Shown: positions 1-9,100 of the stretch, piece by piece | Numbering within the stretch: position 1 is the stretch's first letter | How the letters are laid out: every line of letters starts with the position of its first letter | DNA from: CAZYSK01 sp964649415 | Lineage (GTDB): Bacteria > Chloroflexota > Anaerolineae > B4-G1 | NCBI GenBank assembly: GCA_964649415.1 | Contig: CAZYSK010000065.1 | Location: forward strand, 1-33,107 | Direction of reading: 5' to 3' | Length of the DNA stretch: 33,107 nucleotides | Notes under the pieces: generated by a model | What the model saw: the letters and a program-made list of their open reading frames with translations, nothing else | Database searches by the model: none | Told to the model about the DNA's origin: nothing | Translations under genes and position numbers: made by a program

Positions 1-94
1 AATCTTGTAAGCCACAATGACCTTACCATCATTTTCTCTCCGACAAACTGCTAGGAGTTCATTCAAGATTGGCAGATGGAGAGCGGTTTCGCCC

Positions 95-631
95 CTAGCC
101 CTGGCTGCTCACGTGCTCCCGGTATCGCTCCACGGCGTGCTCGATCTCTTCGTAGGCCGTCTCGAGATCGTCCCAGCCTTTGCCCACCACCTCGCCGCTT
201 TCCAGGTCCTTGTACACGCTGAAGAAGTGCGCGACCTCGTCCAGGAAGTGCGGCGGTACATCCTGCAGTGTGCGATACTCCGCGAAAAGCGGGTCGGTCC
301 GGGGCACGGCCAGGACCTTGTCGTCGAGTTGGCCTCTGTCTATCAAGCGGAAGACGCCCAGGGGGCGAGCCTCGATGACGCAACCGGCGAAACTGGGTTC
401 GTTGACCATCACTAGGACGTCGAGGGGGTCGCCGTCGGCGTGCAATGTCTGGGGGACGAAGCCATAATCGCCCGGATAGTGAAGCGAGGAGAACAGCACC
501 CGGTCCAGCTTGACGAAGCCTCCCTGCTCATCGTATTCGTACTTGTTGCGCGACTTCTTTGGGATCTCGACGACTACGTAGATGACTCTGGGCCAATCTG
601 GGCCCGGTGCTAGCTCGTGCCACAGGTTCAT
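95..631 (-). CDS. ppa: Inorganic pyrophosphatase (family I, soluble)
   Basis: Hydrolyses pyrophosphate to two phosphates in the cytoplasm, pulling biosynthetic reactions forward. The 178-residue product has the family I length and signature: the D66-G-D-P-L-D71 motif with a following D-D-K (103-105), plus the early E-I-P-K-K-S-R-N-K-Y-E-Y segment (residues 22-33) that binds substrate. The ATG at 631 is preferred over an upstream in-frame start because AAGGAG lies 7 bases before it and the upstream extension is translated octamer repeat. It is a single gene, divided from the next gene by 290 bases that hold an octamer array and palindromic repeats. No terminator was recognised downstream. The family assignment is secure. 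Confidence 0.95.
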   Translation of the reverse strand: MNLWHELAPGPDWPRVIYVVVEIPKKSRNKYEYDEQGGFVKLDRVLFSSLHYPGDYGFVPQTLHADGDPLDVLVMVNEPSFAGCVIEARPLGVFRLIDRGQLDDKVLAVPRTDPLFAEYRTLQDVPPHFLDEVAHFFSVYKDLESGEVVGKGWDDLETAYEEIEHAVERYREHVSSQG

Positions 632-646
632 CGGTCTCTCCTTTCG

Positions 647-718
647 GCAAATGGACAAATGGGCAAGTCTGCAAATCTGCAAATCAGCAGATCAGCAAAT
701 CGGCAAGTCAGCAAATCG
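647..718. repeat. Nine-copy 8-bp tandem repeat in the ppa leader
   Basis: Nine contiguous octamers with consensus GCAAATCN (plus strand), variants GCAAGTCT, GCAAATCA, GCAGATCA and so on, run from 647 to 718. The array ends 15 bases upstream of the ppa start codon, next to its ribosome-binding site, so it would lie in the ppa 5' leader or promoter. On the transcribed strand each unit reads roughly GATTTGCN. Copy-number change could alter leader length. I see no protein-coding role. Confidence 0.9.
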
Positions 719-800
719 ACACGTCTCGTTCGGATGTCGGTATGATGCGTGGCGTGGGCTTGAGGCAGGCAAGATGGTGGGCGCGGGGCGCTCTCCTAGC

Positions 801-880
801 CGTGCGAGCAGGATGCTGTGGATTGTTCCAATCCGAGCGGTCCGACTGGTGTGGAACGGCGCTGAAGCGCCTGCTGCGAG
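801..880. repeat. Cluster of palindromic repeat modules (GGATTG-TTC-CAATCC and GGCGC-TGAA-GCGCC)
   Basis: Three modules lie in a row: GCAGGATGC (809-817), the hairpin GGATTGTTCCAATCC (820-834) followed by GCGGTCCGA, and the hairpin GGCGCTGAAGCGCC (858-871) followed by TGCTGCGA. The second module recurs exactly at 26376-26390. The third recurs at 11977-11990 with a G-U wobble. GCAGGATGC and GCGGTCCGA also flank the hairpin at 5065-5081. This is a mosaic of recurring units in the gap between two minus-strand genes. Confidence 0.75.
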
Positions 881-921
881 CGACTGAAGGGGGCGTCCGA
901 TGTTGCCGCTGTGTCGAAGCG

Positions 922-2319
922 CTAGGGTTGGAATACGTCTCCTTGCCCTGGCACCGCCACATTGCGTACGCCCAGTTGTGCCAGCCCCTCGGCCAGTGCC
1001 GCGGCTGGTTCGGGGTCGCCGTGCACGACGAAGGCGTGTCTCAGACTTCGAGCGATGGGCTTGGCCCAGCCGAGCAGGCCGTTCCGGTCCGCGTGGGCGC
1101 TGTAGCCGTTGATTGTCTTGACCTGTGCCCGCCGTGGGTATTCCTGCCCGAAGATCTTGACCACTTTCTGGCGCTCGACCAGCCTGCGACCGAGGGTGTG
1201 GGGGGCCTGCCAACTGACGATCAATACGGCGTTGCGTGGATCGGTGATGGTGTGCTTGAGGTGATGCTGCACCCGTCCACCCTCGCACATCCCCGACGCG
1301 CTGATGATGACCGCGGGTCCCTCCAGGTCGTTGAGCGCCTTGGAGTCCCCCGTGTTGCGGATGTACCGCAGTCGATCGAAGCCGAAGGGATCGGGATGGC
1401 GATCGTGGGCCATGAAGGCCCGCAGTTCTTGGTCGTAGCACTCGGGATGCAGCCTGAAGACGCCGGTCGCGTTCACGGCCAGGGGGCTATCGACGAAGAT
1501 GGGCACGTCGGGCAACTCGTTTGCGCTGGCCAGCTGGTGCAGGCTGTACACCAGTTCCTGCGTGCGTCCCACGGCGAAGGCGGGGATCACGACCTTGCCA
1601 CCTCGTGCGCACGTATTGCTAATCAGGTCGTGTAGTTCTTTCTCAGCTTCCTGGTGGGGCGCATGCAGGCGATCTCCGTAGGTGGACTCGATGATGAGCA
1701 CGTCGGCGGGCGGGGCGGGCGTGGGGTCGCGTAGGATGGGCATTTCTTCTCGTCCCAGATCGCCACTGAAGAGCAGCCGGGTCCGCTGCCCCTTTTCCTC
1801 TATCTCAAGCAGGATGATGGCGGATCCCAGGATGTGTCCCGCGTCGAGAAACGTACACAGCACCCCGGGCGCGACAGGCACGGGCCGGTTGTAGCCCACG
1901 CTGACGAAGTGCTCCAGGCTGGCGATGGCGTCGGCGTGGGTGTAGATCGGCTCGACCGGCGGCAGGCCCTTGCGGGCGCGCTTCTTGTTGACGTAGGCGA
2001 CGTCGTGTTCCTGGATGTAGGCCGAATCGCGCAACATGGCGGAGCACAGGTCTCGCGTGGCGAACGTGCAGTAGATCGAGCCCTGGAATCCGCTGCGGAC
2101 CAGGTTGGGGATGTTGCCCGAATGGTCGATGTGGGCGTGAGAGAGCACGAGCGCGTCTACGCTCGCGGCGTCGAACGGCAAATTGCGATTGCGCTCAAAG
2201 CTGTTTTTGCGCTTGCCTTGAAAGAGCCCGCATTCCAGCAATACACGGCTACCGTTGACGGAGATCAAGTGCTGGGAGCCCGTGACTGTCTGGGCTGCGC
2301 CAAGAAACTGTATTTCCAT
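922..2319 (-). CDS. MBL-fold beta-CASP ribonuclease (CPSF/RNase-type metallo-hydrolase)
   Basis: Predicted zinc-dependent RNA-processing or degrading nuclease, 465 residues, of the bacterial beta-CASP/RMMBL group related to the CPSF73 subunit. Visible are the metallo-beta-lactamase motif H61-A-H63-I-D65-H66, the metal ligands H162 (in D-A-G-H-I-L-G-S) and D187 (F-S-G-D-L-G), the beta-CASP block (S-T-Y-G-D, then P-A-F-A-V-G-R) and the C-terminal Y-S-A-H-A-D histidine motif. The ATG at 2319 is chosen over a TTG two codons upstream because GAGGTGAT sits 7 bases before the ATG but abuts the TTG. It starts 7 bases after the stop of the RNase D-like gene, so the two are probably translated from one message with mgtE. 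Enzyme class is secure; endo- versus exonuclease preference cannot be told. Confidence 0.92.
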   Translation of the reverse strand: MEIQFLGAAQTVTGSQHLISVNGSRVLLECGLFQGKRKNSFERNRNLPFDAASVDALVLSHAHIDHSGNIPNLVRSGFQGSIYCTFATRDLCSAMLRDSAYIQEHDVAYVNKKRARKGLPPVEPIYTHADAIASLEHFVSVGYNRPVPVAPGVLCTFLDAGHILGSAIILLEIEEKGQRTRLLFSGDLGREEMPILRDPTPAPPADVLIIESTYGDRLHAPHQEAEKELHDLISNTCARGGKVVIPAFAVGRTQELVYSLHQLASANELPDVPIFVDSPLAVNATGVFRLHPECYDQELRAFMAHDRHPDPFGFDRLRYIRNTGDSKALNDLEGPAVIISASGMCEGGRVQHHLKHTITDPRNAVLIVSWQAPHTLGRRLVERQKVVKIFGQEYPRRAQVKTINGYSAHADRNGLLGWAKPIARSLRHAFVVHGDPEPAAALAEGLAQLGVRNVAVPGQGDVFQP

Positions 2320-2326
2320 ACCCAAA

Positions 2327-3505
2327 TCACCTCGCAGTTGTATCCAGTACTCTCAGGATTGCCTCGCCATACGTTCTCTGCCTCCAGGGTCCCAGCCCTT
2401 CGATGGCGCTCAATTCCTCTCTCGTGCGCGGGCGACGCTCGGCCAGCGCCCATAGGACTGCGTTGCTGACCACGACGTCCACGTCTACGTCGCGCTCGGC
2501 CGCCACGCGCTTGCGCCACGCGCGCAGGTCCTGGAAGCGCGTCACCTCTGCCTCCGAATGGCGCGGCGGGGGTGGGGGAGGCTCAGGCAGGCGAGCACGC
2601 CTGCCGCGCGCGATTGCCTGTACGATGCGCGTGCCGTACCGGCGCACGTGGTAGGGTTTGAGGCCGTCTACCGATGCCAGCGCCTCGCGCGTGCGAGGGC
2701 GGGCCTGGGCTAGCCTGACCAATACGCGATCACCGAGTATCTTGAAGAGTGGGCGGTCCCGGTGGCGGGCCTCGCGGTCGCGCCAGATGCACAGCTCACG
2801 CAAGATGGCTTGTTCACGTTTGCCCAGGTCAGATGCCCCCTTGACGTGCCTGAAGCTATCCGGGTCGAAGGCGTGAAACGTGGGCTCGGAGGCAGCGACC
2901 TGGTCGAAGGTCTCTAGCGCCTCTTCCCAACGTCCGGCTTGCCTTAGTTCCTCGGACTGGATGCGGCGCAAGGGCAGCAAGTAGTGCGTATCCAGACAGG
3001 CGTAGGCCAACGCCTCTGGCTTCAAGGGCCGCTTGCCCCAGTTGTGGCGCTGGTAGTGCTTGTTGGTATGCACGCCGAAGGTCGCCTCCAGCACATCCCC
3101 CAGCCCTACGCGGGGCCAGCCCAGGATGCGCGCTGCCCACATAGTGTCGAACAGACCGGCGAAGCGGAAACCGAAGTCTCGTTTCAGGCACATCACATCG
3201 TACTCGGCGGCGTGAAACACCTTCTGCACGCCGGGGTCGGCGAAGAAGTCTCCCAGGGGTGATATGTCAAGGCCGGCTAGCAGATCCACCACGTAGTCGG
3301 CGTTGGGGGTCGAGATCTGGATCAGGCATACCTGCTCCTGGTAGACGTAGAGCGAGTTAGACTCCGTGTCCACTGCCAGGGCTGGTTCGTCGGCGAGGGC
3401 GTCCACCACGGCAGCCAGTCGTGCGGGGGTGGTGATGACGTCAGGCTGCGGCAATGGGGGCGCGGCTTCCGCGCCGTTCTGTCCATGGATTGTACGGGGG
3501 CTCAT
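2327..3505 (-). CDS. rnd: RNase D-like 3'-5' exonuclease with tandem HRDC domains
   Basis: Predicted DEDDy exoribonuclease that trims RNA 3' ends, 392 residues. The exonuclease domain (about 22-195) shows D46-T-E48, D103 in F-H-A-A-E-Y-D, and Y168-x3-D172, the complete two-metal acidic set plus the tyrosine of the DEDDy class. Two HRDC domains follow (about 225-302 and 318-390), joined by a proline-rich linker (308-314); both contain the R-x-R-T-R-E-x-L-x-x-[VI]-[DE]-G-L signature. Tandem HRDC is the usual RNase D layout. The ATG at 3505 overlaps the mgtE stop codon by four bases (ATGA), which points to translational coupling and argues against the longer upstream reading. With the downstream beta-CASP nuclease it makes an RNA-turnover pair. 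Confidence 0.92.
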   Translation of the reverse strand: MSPRTIHGQNGAEAAPPLPQPDVITTPARLAAVVDALADEPALAVDTESNSLYVYQEQVCLIQISTPNADYVVDLLAGLDISPLGDFFADPGVQKVFHAAEYDVMCLKRDFGFRFAGLFDTMWAARILGWPRVGLGDVLEATFGVHTNKHYQRHNWGKRPLKPEALAYACLDTHYLLPLRRIQSEELRQAGRWEEALETFDQVAASEPTFHAFDPDSFRHVKGASDLGKREQAILRELCIWRDREARHRDRPLFKILGDRVLVRLAQARPRTREALASVDGLKPYHVRRYGTRIVQAIARGRRARLPEPPPPPPRHSEAEVTRFQDLRAWRKRVAAERDVDVDVVVSNAVLWALAERRPRTREELSAIEGLGPWRQRTYGEAILRVLDTTAR

Positions 3506-4851
3506 AGCAGCATTTCCAGAGATAGCGTGGCCAGACCGAGGTAGAATAGGTAGCCGCAAGTGTCGGTCAGCGTGGTCACGAGGATGGGCGAAGCCAGGGC
3601 GGGGTCAACGCGCAGGACCTGCATCCCCATGGGGACCAGTGCGCCAGCGATGCCCGCGCTCAGCATGTTCAGAAGGATCGCCAGCCCTACAACGACGCCC
3701 ATCATCGGTTGCTCGCCGAGCATCAGTGCGATCAAGGCAACCAGGCCGCCGATGACGACGCCGTCAGCCAGGCTGATGGCCAACTCCCGGCCCATCGTGC
3801 GCAGGCCGTCGCGGGGGCTGAGTTCGCCGGTCGCGAGTCCGCGCACGGTGACGGTGAGCGCCTGAGTGGCGGCGCTGCCGCACACCCCGGCGACGAAGGG
3901 GAAGAATACGGTCAGGGCTGCCACGCGGGCGATGGTGATCTTGAAGAGGCTCAAGACCAGTCCGGAGATCAGGGCGGTCACCATATTGACCATAAGCCAC
4001 GGGAGCCGGGTGCGGAGCGCGGCCGGGATCGCCACGTCAGGGGGCTGTTCCTCGGGAACACCACCCAGGCGGTATATGTCCTCGGTGGCCTCCTCTTCCA
4101 GCACTTCCACCAGGTCGTCGTGGGTAATGAGGCCCAACAAGTGCCTCTCACCGTCCACGACGGGTAGGGCCAGCAGGTCGTAGCGGGCCATGAGGCGGGC
4201 GGCTTCCTCCTGGTCAGTATCGGACCGCACGTGGATGACGTCCGCGTCCATGATCTCCCTGACACGGGTGGCGGGAGGCACGACGATCAATTGGCGGAGG
4301 GAGACTACGCCGACCAGCCGGATCTCCGCGTCCACGACGAAGAGATAATAGACGTCCTCGGTTTCGGGCGCGACGGTCCGCAGATGGGCAATGGCTTGTC
4401 CTGCCGTCATCTCGCCGTGTAGGGTGAGCCTGGCGGACGTCATCAGGCCGCCAGCGCTCTCGTCGGCGTGGATGAGCAGCGGGCGGACCTCGTCAGGCTC
4501 CTCCATCTCGGCCAGTACCTCGGCCGCCCGGTCCGGCGCAATGTCGCCCAGGAGGTCGGCCGCCTCGTCCGGCTCCATCTCATCCAGGATCTGGGCCAAT
4601 TCCTCTGCCTTGAGGCGTGCAGCGACTTCTGCGGCTTCCTCTTCCTCTAGCTCTTCCAGAATATCGGCGGAATCCTCAAGATCGAGGCGCGGCAGGAGTT
4701 GGTCTTGCTCGGTAGGGGGGAGCTCGCCAAAGACGTCGGCCTGATCAGGGGGGCGTAGGGCCTCTACAAGCGCTACGGCCTGGTTCCAGTCCCCTACAGC
4801 CAGCGCGTTTCGCACCTGTTCCAGGATGGTGTCTACGTTTGCTTGCTCCAT
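3502..4851 (-). CDS. mgtE: Magnesium transporter MgtE
   Basis: Mg2+ channel/transporter of the inner membrane, 449 residues. An acidic helical MgtE-N domain (about 1-130, superhelical repeats such as L-E-E-L-E-E-E-E-A-A-E-V) is followed by two CBS domains (about 140-260, with P-V-V-D-G and G-L-I-T-H-D-D motifs) and a C-terminal channel of about five membrane helices (from about 283). In known MgtE proteins the N and CBS domains bind Mg2+ and close the pore when cytosolic Mg2+ is high, so gating is expected at protein level. The ATG at 4851 has AGGGGAC upstream. It is first in a three-gene operon with the RNase D-like and beta-CASP genes. A good promoter lies about 110 bases upstream; I did not recognise a Mg2+ riboswitch in the leader. 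Confidence 0.95.
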   Translation of the reverse strand: MEQANVDTILEQVRNALAVGDWNQAVALVEALRPPDQADVFGELPPTEQDQLLPRLDLEDSADILEELEEEEAAEVAARLKAEELAQILDEMEPDEAADLLGDIAPDRAAEVLAEMEEPDEVRPLLIHADESAGGLMTSARLTLHGEMTAGQAIAHLRTVAPETEDVYYLFVVDAEIRLVGVVSLRQLIVVPPATRVREIMDADVIHVRSDTDQEEAARLMARYDLLALPVVDGERHLLGLITHDDLVEVLEEEATEDIYRLGGVPEEQPPDVAIPAALRTRLPWLMVNMVTALISGLVLSLFKITIARVAALTVFFPFVAGVCGSAATQALTVTVRGLATGELSPRDGLRTMGRELAISLADGVVIGGLVALIALMLGEQPMMGVVVGLAILLNMLSAGIAGALVPMGMQVLRVDPALASPILVTTLTDTCGYLFYLGLATLSLEMLL

Positions 4852-4961
4852 AGTCTTGTCCCCTGGTGGCGCGGATGAACCGGCAGCCCCCGACCGTTTG
4901 CGGCCGGCGTCTTCTGTGCGTCGGCGTCGGCGACATCCGCCTTGGGAGAATCGATTGTGGC
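4852..4961 (-). repeat. mgtE leader containing palindromic and ATCCGCC repeat modules
   Basis: The predicted mgtE 5' untranslated region is built from recurring pieces. The imperfect hairpin CCGACCG-TTTG-CGGCCGG is at 4890-4907, and a 27-bp unit beginning GACATCCGCC and ending ATTGT is at 4932-4958. The same two pieces, in the same order, form the leader of the small gene at 10306-10680, where the 27-bp unit occurs twice; 21 of 27 positions match. No gene is seen here. Confidence 0.65.
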
Positions 4962-4967
4962 GGGGCT

Positions 4968-4995
4968 ATTATCGCATGATGGTGGGAGATGTCAA
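4968..4995 (-). promoter_or_regulatory. Predicted sigma70 promoter of the mgtE operon
   Basis: On the minus strand a perfect -35 TTGACA (4990-4995) is separated by 16 bases from a -10 GATAAT (4968-4973). Transcription would start near 4961, about 110 bases upstream of the mgtE ATG. Confidence 0.65.
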
Positions 4996-5064
4996 TGTGC
5001 ATCGCGGGGGCGCGGTCTCTGCACCTGTCGGCAGACGTCCAGATGCACGCTCCGGTCTTGGGGT

Positions 5065-5088
5065 GCCGGCAGGATGCCGGCGGTCCGA
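5065..5088. repeat. Palindromic repeat GCCGGCA-GGA-TGCCGGC
   Basis: Seven-base stem, three-base loop (5065-5081), then GGTCCGA. The same design occurs at 6540-6556 as GCCAGCA-AGA-TGCTGGC followed by GGTCC, with compensating changes in the stem (G-C to A-T). It lies just upstream of the promoter for the STAS operon. Confidence 0.7.
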
Positions 5089-5101
5089 GTTGATGCTATC
5101 G

Positions 5102-5130
5102 TTGTTCTTGGATGAAGGTCATGTTATAAT
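5102..5130 (+). promoter_or_regulatory. Predicted sigma70 promoter of the partner-switching operon
   Basis: TTGTTC (5102-5107), a 17-base spacer, and a consensus -10 TATAAT (5125-5130). It sits 55 bases before the STAS start codon and would drive the STAS, kinase and phosphatase genes. Confidence 0.6.
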
Positions 5131-5185
5131 CACTCTGCAAGCTCAGATGGGCTGCGAACATCCGGGTAGACAGAGGAGGACGACA

Positions 5186-5521
5186 ATGGAAGTAATCACC
5201 AGGCAGTTCAAACGCTGTGATCTGGTCAAGGCCACCGGGCGGATTGACAGTGCCACCGCACCGAAGCTGGAGGAGGCCTTTGGCGCGATCACCGAAGCAG
5301 GGCGCTTCAGAATAGTGTTTGACTTGAGCGATGTGGATTTCATCTCCAGTGCCGGTTTGCGGGTGATGATCAGCGTGCAGAAAACCTGCAAGCGCTGGAA
5401 TCGCGGGGAAGTGGTGCTGGCCGGCGTGCCTCGGCGGGTCCACGAGGCGCTGGACCTGGCCGGTTTCGTGCCGCTGTTCAAGATCTTCGAGACCGAAGTC
5501 GAGGCCGTTGGGAGTTTCTAG
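5186..5521 (+). CDS. STAS-domain anti-anti-sigma factor (SpoIIAA/RsbV type)
   Basis: Small cytoplasmic antagonist, 111 residues, that in partner-switching systems binds the anti-sigma kinase when unphosphorylated. The whole length is one STAS domain. The motif D-F-I-S-S-A-G-L-R-V aligns with the phosphorylation loop of SpoIIAA, placing the expected phospho-serine at S55. The ATG at 5186 has a strong GAGGAGGA 5 bases upstream. The next two genes encode a cognate-type ATPase kinase and a PP2C phosphatase, the enzymes expected to phosphorylate and dephosphorylate it. The target could be a sigma factor or another output protein; no cognate sigma factor is adjacent. Confidence 0.92.
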   Translation: MEVITRQFKRCDLVKATGRIDSATAPKLEEAFGAITEAGRFRIVFDLSDVDFISSAGLRVMISVQKTCKRWNRGEVVLAGVPRRVHEALDLAGFVPLFKIFETEVEAVGSF

Positions 5522-5747
5522 CGTCGCCCCCGAGCGGGCGCGGGAACCACGCCCCTAGCGGTGCCTACTGTGTTTCGCGGCTGCCTTGGTTGCCCGGCTG
5601 AAGGACTGAGGCGGCCAGTTGTTGCTAGCAGGCGCCATCACGTGCCTCCGGAGTTGGCGGGCGCGGAGACCGCGTCCTGGAGGGCGGGTGTGGGTAGCGT
5701 GACGCCACGAATGGGTGCGGGGACCGTGCCCCTACAAGGTCTTGTCT
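5522..5747 (+). other. Spacer between STAS and kinase genes with two related GCCCCTA elements
   Basis: No convincing gene. Two related 19-mers, GCGGGAACCACGCCCCTAG (5540-5558) and GCGGGGACCGTGCCCCTAC (5717-5735), flank the spacer. GTGCCCCTAC recurs at 16384-16393 in the histidine-kinase leader. The second copy ends just upstream of the kinase ribosome-binding site. Confidence 0.5.
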
Positions 5748-6194
5748 GTGGATACCTTGCAGACGAATGTCTATCCCGGCCGTTTCGACAGCCTGGCCTC
5801 CATCGGTGAGTTCGTCACTCAAGCCGCCGAGCAGGCTGGGCTGGATGCCCAGGCCGCCTATGCCGTGCAGACGGCGGTGGACGAAGCTTGCACGAACATC
5901 ATTGAGCATTCCTACGGCGGGGAAGGACGCGGTGAGATCGCGTGTACCTGCCGGATCAACGATGAGGGATTGACCGTGATCCTACGCGACCAGGGTCGCC
6001 CTTTCGATCCGGACAGCATACCTCGTCCGGACCTCAGTACCAGCCTCGAGGATCGCCAGGAGAGTGGTCTGGGGCTTTTCTTCATGCGTTACCTGATGGA
6101 CGAAGTCCGTTTTGAGTTCACGGATTCGGGCAACGTGCTGACGATGGTGAAACGCAGGGGGACTGGGATTGAAGGGGCGGATGCAGTCGCATGA
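5748..6194 (+). CDS. Anti-sigma regulatory factor / serine kinase (RsbW-SpoIIAB type GHKL ATPase)
   Basis: Predicted ATP-binding switch kinase, 148 residues. It shows the GHKL N-box A-V-D-E46-A-C-T-N50-I-I-E-H, the G1 box R-D81-Q-G83-R-P-F-D-P and the G2 segment S-G107-L-G-L-F-F-M. In this family the protein binds an output partner, and phosphorylates and is captured by the STAS antagonist. The start is uncertain: a GTG at 5748 has AAGGT 7 bases upstream and is preferred over GTG 5715 or TTG 5742, which would add residues translated from a repeat element. The gene overlaps the phosphatase gene by 14 bases, indicating coupled translation. Confidence 0.88.
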   Translation: MDTLQTNVYPGRFDSLASIGEFVTQAAEQAGLDAQAAYAVQTAVDEACTNIIEHSYGGEGRGEIACTCRINDEGLTVILRDQGRPFDPDSIPRPDLSTSLEDRQESGLGLFFMRYLMDEVRFEFTDSGNVLTMVKRRGTGIEGADAVA

Positions 6195-9100
6195 CCGTTC
6201 GATGCTGAGGGAGGTCCTTGGCCTGAGCGAGCGGCTCATCGCCGAGCCTACTGTGGAAGCCCGGCGCAAGCTGATCGTGGAAACGGCCGCACGGCTGGTG
6301 GAGGGCCGGGCTGACCTGTGGCTGGCTGCGGAGCCTCGTCGATGGCCCGGAGGGGATGCTTTGGACGCGCCCAAGGGGTCGCCGGATTCTCAGCCAGCTT
6401 CGTCTCCTGTGGAGCCGCCTTCCGATCTTGTGCGTCGCGCTCTCGAAGCGGTGGGACAGTCGTCCACGGCGCTTGGCCGTGGGGGAGCGGAGAAAGCCGG
6501 GCAAGCGGCGGACATTGGTCGTGCGTCCGCGGACCTTGTGCCAGCAAGATGCTGGCGGTCCAGCGATTGCACGTCCGTTGCGGTACCGCTGCTCACGCAA
6601 GACGCGCTCGTGGGAGTGTTGGAGGTGTCCCGGCCCGGTGGCTCTCCTTTCGACGATGGCGAAATCGAAGTGCTTGAATGCCTGGCTGCTCAGTCAGTCG
6701 TCGCGCTGCAGGTAGCCCGGCAGGTAGCGGTTGAGCGCCGGCACGTCGAACAACTCTCGTTGGTGTGTCGTGTCAGTGCCCAGATCGCCGACGTGGTTGA
6801 TCTGGATGAGCTGTCTCTCCGCGTGACCGAGTTGATCCTCGACACGTTCAATTACTACTACGTGGCGCTTTTCATCCTGGAACCAGATGGGGAGGTGGTG
6901 CGCCTGCGGGCCAGCGCGAGGCAGTCGGGCCATTCACAGCGCGAACCGGGTGAACTGCCCCGGCGGGTCCGGGAATGCCCGCGTGTCCGCCACGTCGTGC
7001 CGCCGCCTCCGCACGAGGTCCGACTCGGGCAGGGGCTCATCGGCCAGGTGGCCCAGACCGGTGTGGAGATCCTGGCGAACGACGTGGGCCAGGAGCCTCG
7101 CTATCGCTACGTGGACGCGCTGCCCGAGACCCAGGCCGAGGTAGCCCTACCGCTCCAGATCGAGGAGCAGGTGCTGGGCGTGCTCGACGTGCAAAGCGAC
7201 CAGGCGGACGCCTTCGATGAGACGGACTTGCTTGTCTTGCGTGCCCTGGCAGATCAAATCGCCATTGCTGTGGAGGATGCCCGGCTCTATGACGACCTGT
7301 GCCGCCGCGCTGATCAGCTCGCGGCCGTGGCCGAGGTCGGTCGCGCCGTGGTCTCCATCCTCGACCTGGAGACACTTCTGGAAGAAGTCGTGGAACTGAT
7401 CCACAGGCAGTTTGGCTATCCGTTTGTCTATCTGTTCACCGTAAACCGTTTGCGGGGACAGATCGTCTACCGCGCGGGCGTTGGCCCCCGCGTGCAAGGC
7501 TTGCAGGCTGAGGGGGTGGTCTGTAGCCTGGACGAGTCTGAGGGCCTTGTCCCGTGGGTGGCCTGCCACGGAGAGAGCGTGCTGACGGACGACGTTGACC
7601 GCGATCCCCGCTCTAAGTCTTCAGAACTGCGGCCACCTGGCTCGCGCGCCGAACTGGCCGTTCCCCTGGTCTTCGGCGATGACGTGCTGGGCGTGCTTGA
7701 CGTGCACAGCGATCGCCGGGATGCGTTCACCGAGGCGGATCGCTCTCTGTTCGAGGCCCTGGCCGGCAGTGTGGCCATTGCGATTCGCAATGCAAGTCTC
7801 TATCGCTCCGAGCGGTGGCGAAGACAGGTCGCCGATAGCCTGCGCGAGGTAGCGGGTATTCTCTCCGCCAACGTGGCCCTCGATCAGGTGCTGGAGGCCA
7901 TTTTGATCGAACTGGAGCGCACGTTGCCCTATGACCTGGCCGCCATCTGGCTGGTGCGTAGGGGCGATCTGTGCCTGTCTGCCGTTCACGGGGATATCGC
8001 CGAGGTATGCGTCAGCGATATCTCGCCGGACGCCGGCCCGTGGATCTCTCAGGCGCTGAGCGCTGACCAGCCTATCATTCGCTCCCCCCAAGCGCCGTAT
8101 GAGCCACTGGGGGCCGCGCTGGGTTTTCCTTCCGATTACTCTGCGATTTCCGCGCCGCTGCGCGCCGGTGATCGGCGGTTGGGGATCCTCACCCTGGCCC
8201 ATCACACCCCTGGGCGCTACGGGGTGGAGTCCCAGGCGATGACGGCTGCCTTTGCCAGCCACGCCGCGGTGGCTATCGAAAACGCCCGTCTGTTCCAGGA
8301 GGCCCAGGAAAAGGCTCGCGTCTCGACGGTGATGCTCCAGGTGGCGAAGACCACCCAGGCGCTGGCCACGCTCGACGAGGTGCTCGATGCGGTGGTTCGG
8401 CTGGTACCGACACTGGTCGGTGTGGAGCGATGCGCGATCTTGATGTGGGATGAGCCCGGTTTGTCCTTCGTGCCGGCCGCTGCGTATGGATTCAGCCCGG
8501 CACAGCAGGCTACCTTCGACCAATGGTCTATTGCTGCGGGCAGCGAGCCGGTTCTCGATAGTCTGCGTATGGACCAGGCCCCGGTCTTCGTATACGACGT
8601 GGCCACCGATTCCAGGTTGTCTGGGGAGGTTGTGTGGGCGCTTGGCTTTGAATCGTTGCTGTTGTTGCCCCTTGTTGCCCAAGATGAGGTACTGGGCACT
8701 ATGCTGGTGGACTATCAGAGCGATTGGCTTGAGCCAGGCGCTCCTGAGACACTCCACGACGACCGGCTGCTGACTATCCAGGGAATCGCTCTGCAGGCGG
8801 CGGCGGCGACTGAGAACGTGCGACTGCGGGAAGCCCAGCAGCAAGAGGCCTACGTATCGGCAGCGTTGCTTCAGGTGGCGCAGGCGGTGACCAGTCTCAA
8901 TGATCTGGACGATATCCTGGGTGCTATCGTCCGCATGAGCCCTATCTTGGTGGGTGTGGAACAGTGCGTTATCTTCCTGTGGGATGCAGAGCAGGGCGTG
9001 TTCCGCCTGACGCAGGCTTATGGCCTTCCCCACGAGGTGGAAGCGGATTCCAGGGTCAGACGCTATGCGCCTGGGGATTTCCCCCTCCTTGATGCAGTCC

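Noticed and set aside
647..718. Octamer array considered as coding (Q-I-S-K-S-A peptide)
   Set aside because: Eight-base units shift frame, and the array lies upstream of a good ppa ribosome-binding site.
4852..4961. Mg2+ riboswitch (M-box or ykkC-like) in the mgtE leader
   Set aside because: The leader is short and consists of repeat modules also found before an unrelated gene; I could not recognise a conserved riboswitch core. A covariance-model search would settle it.
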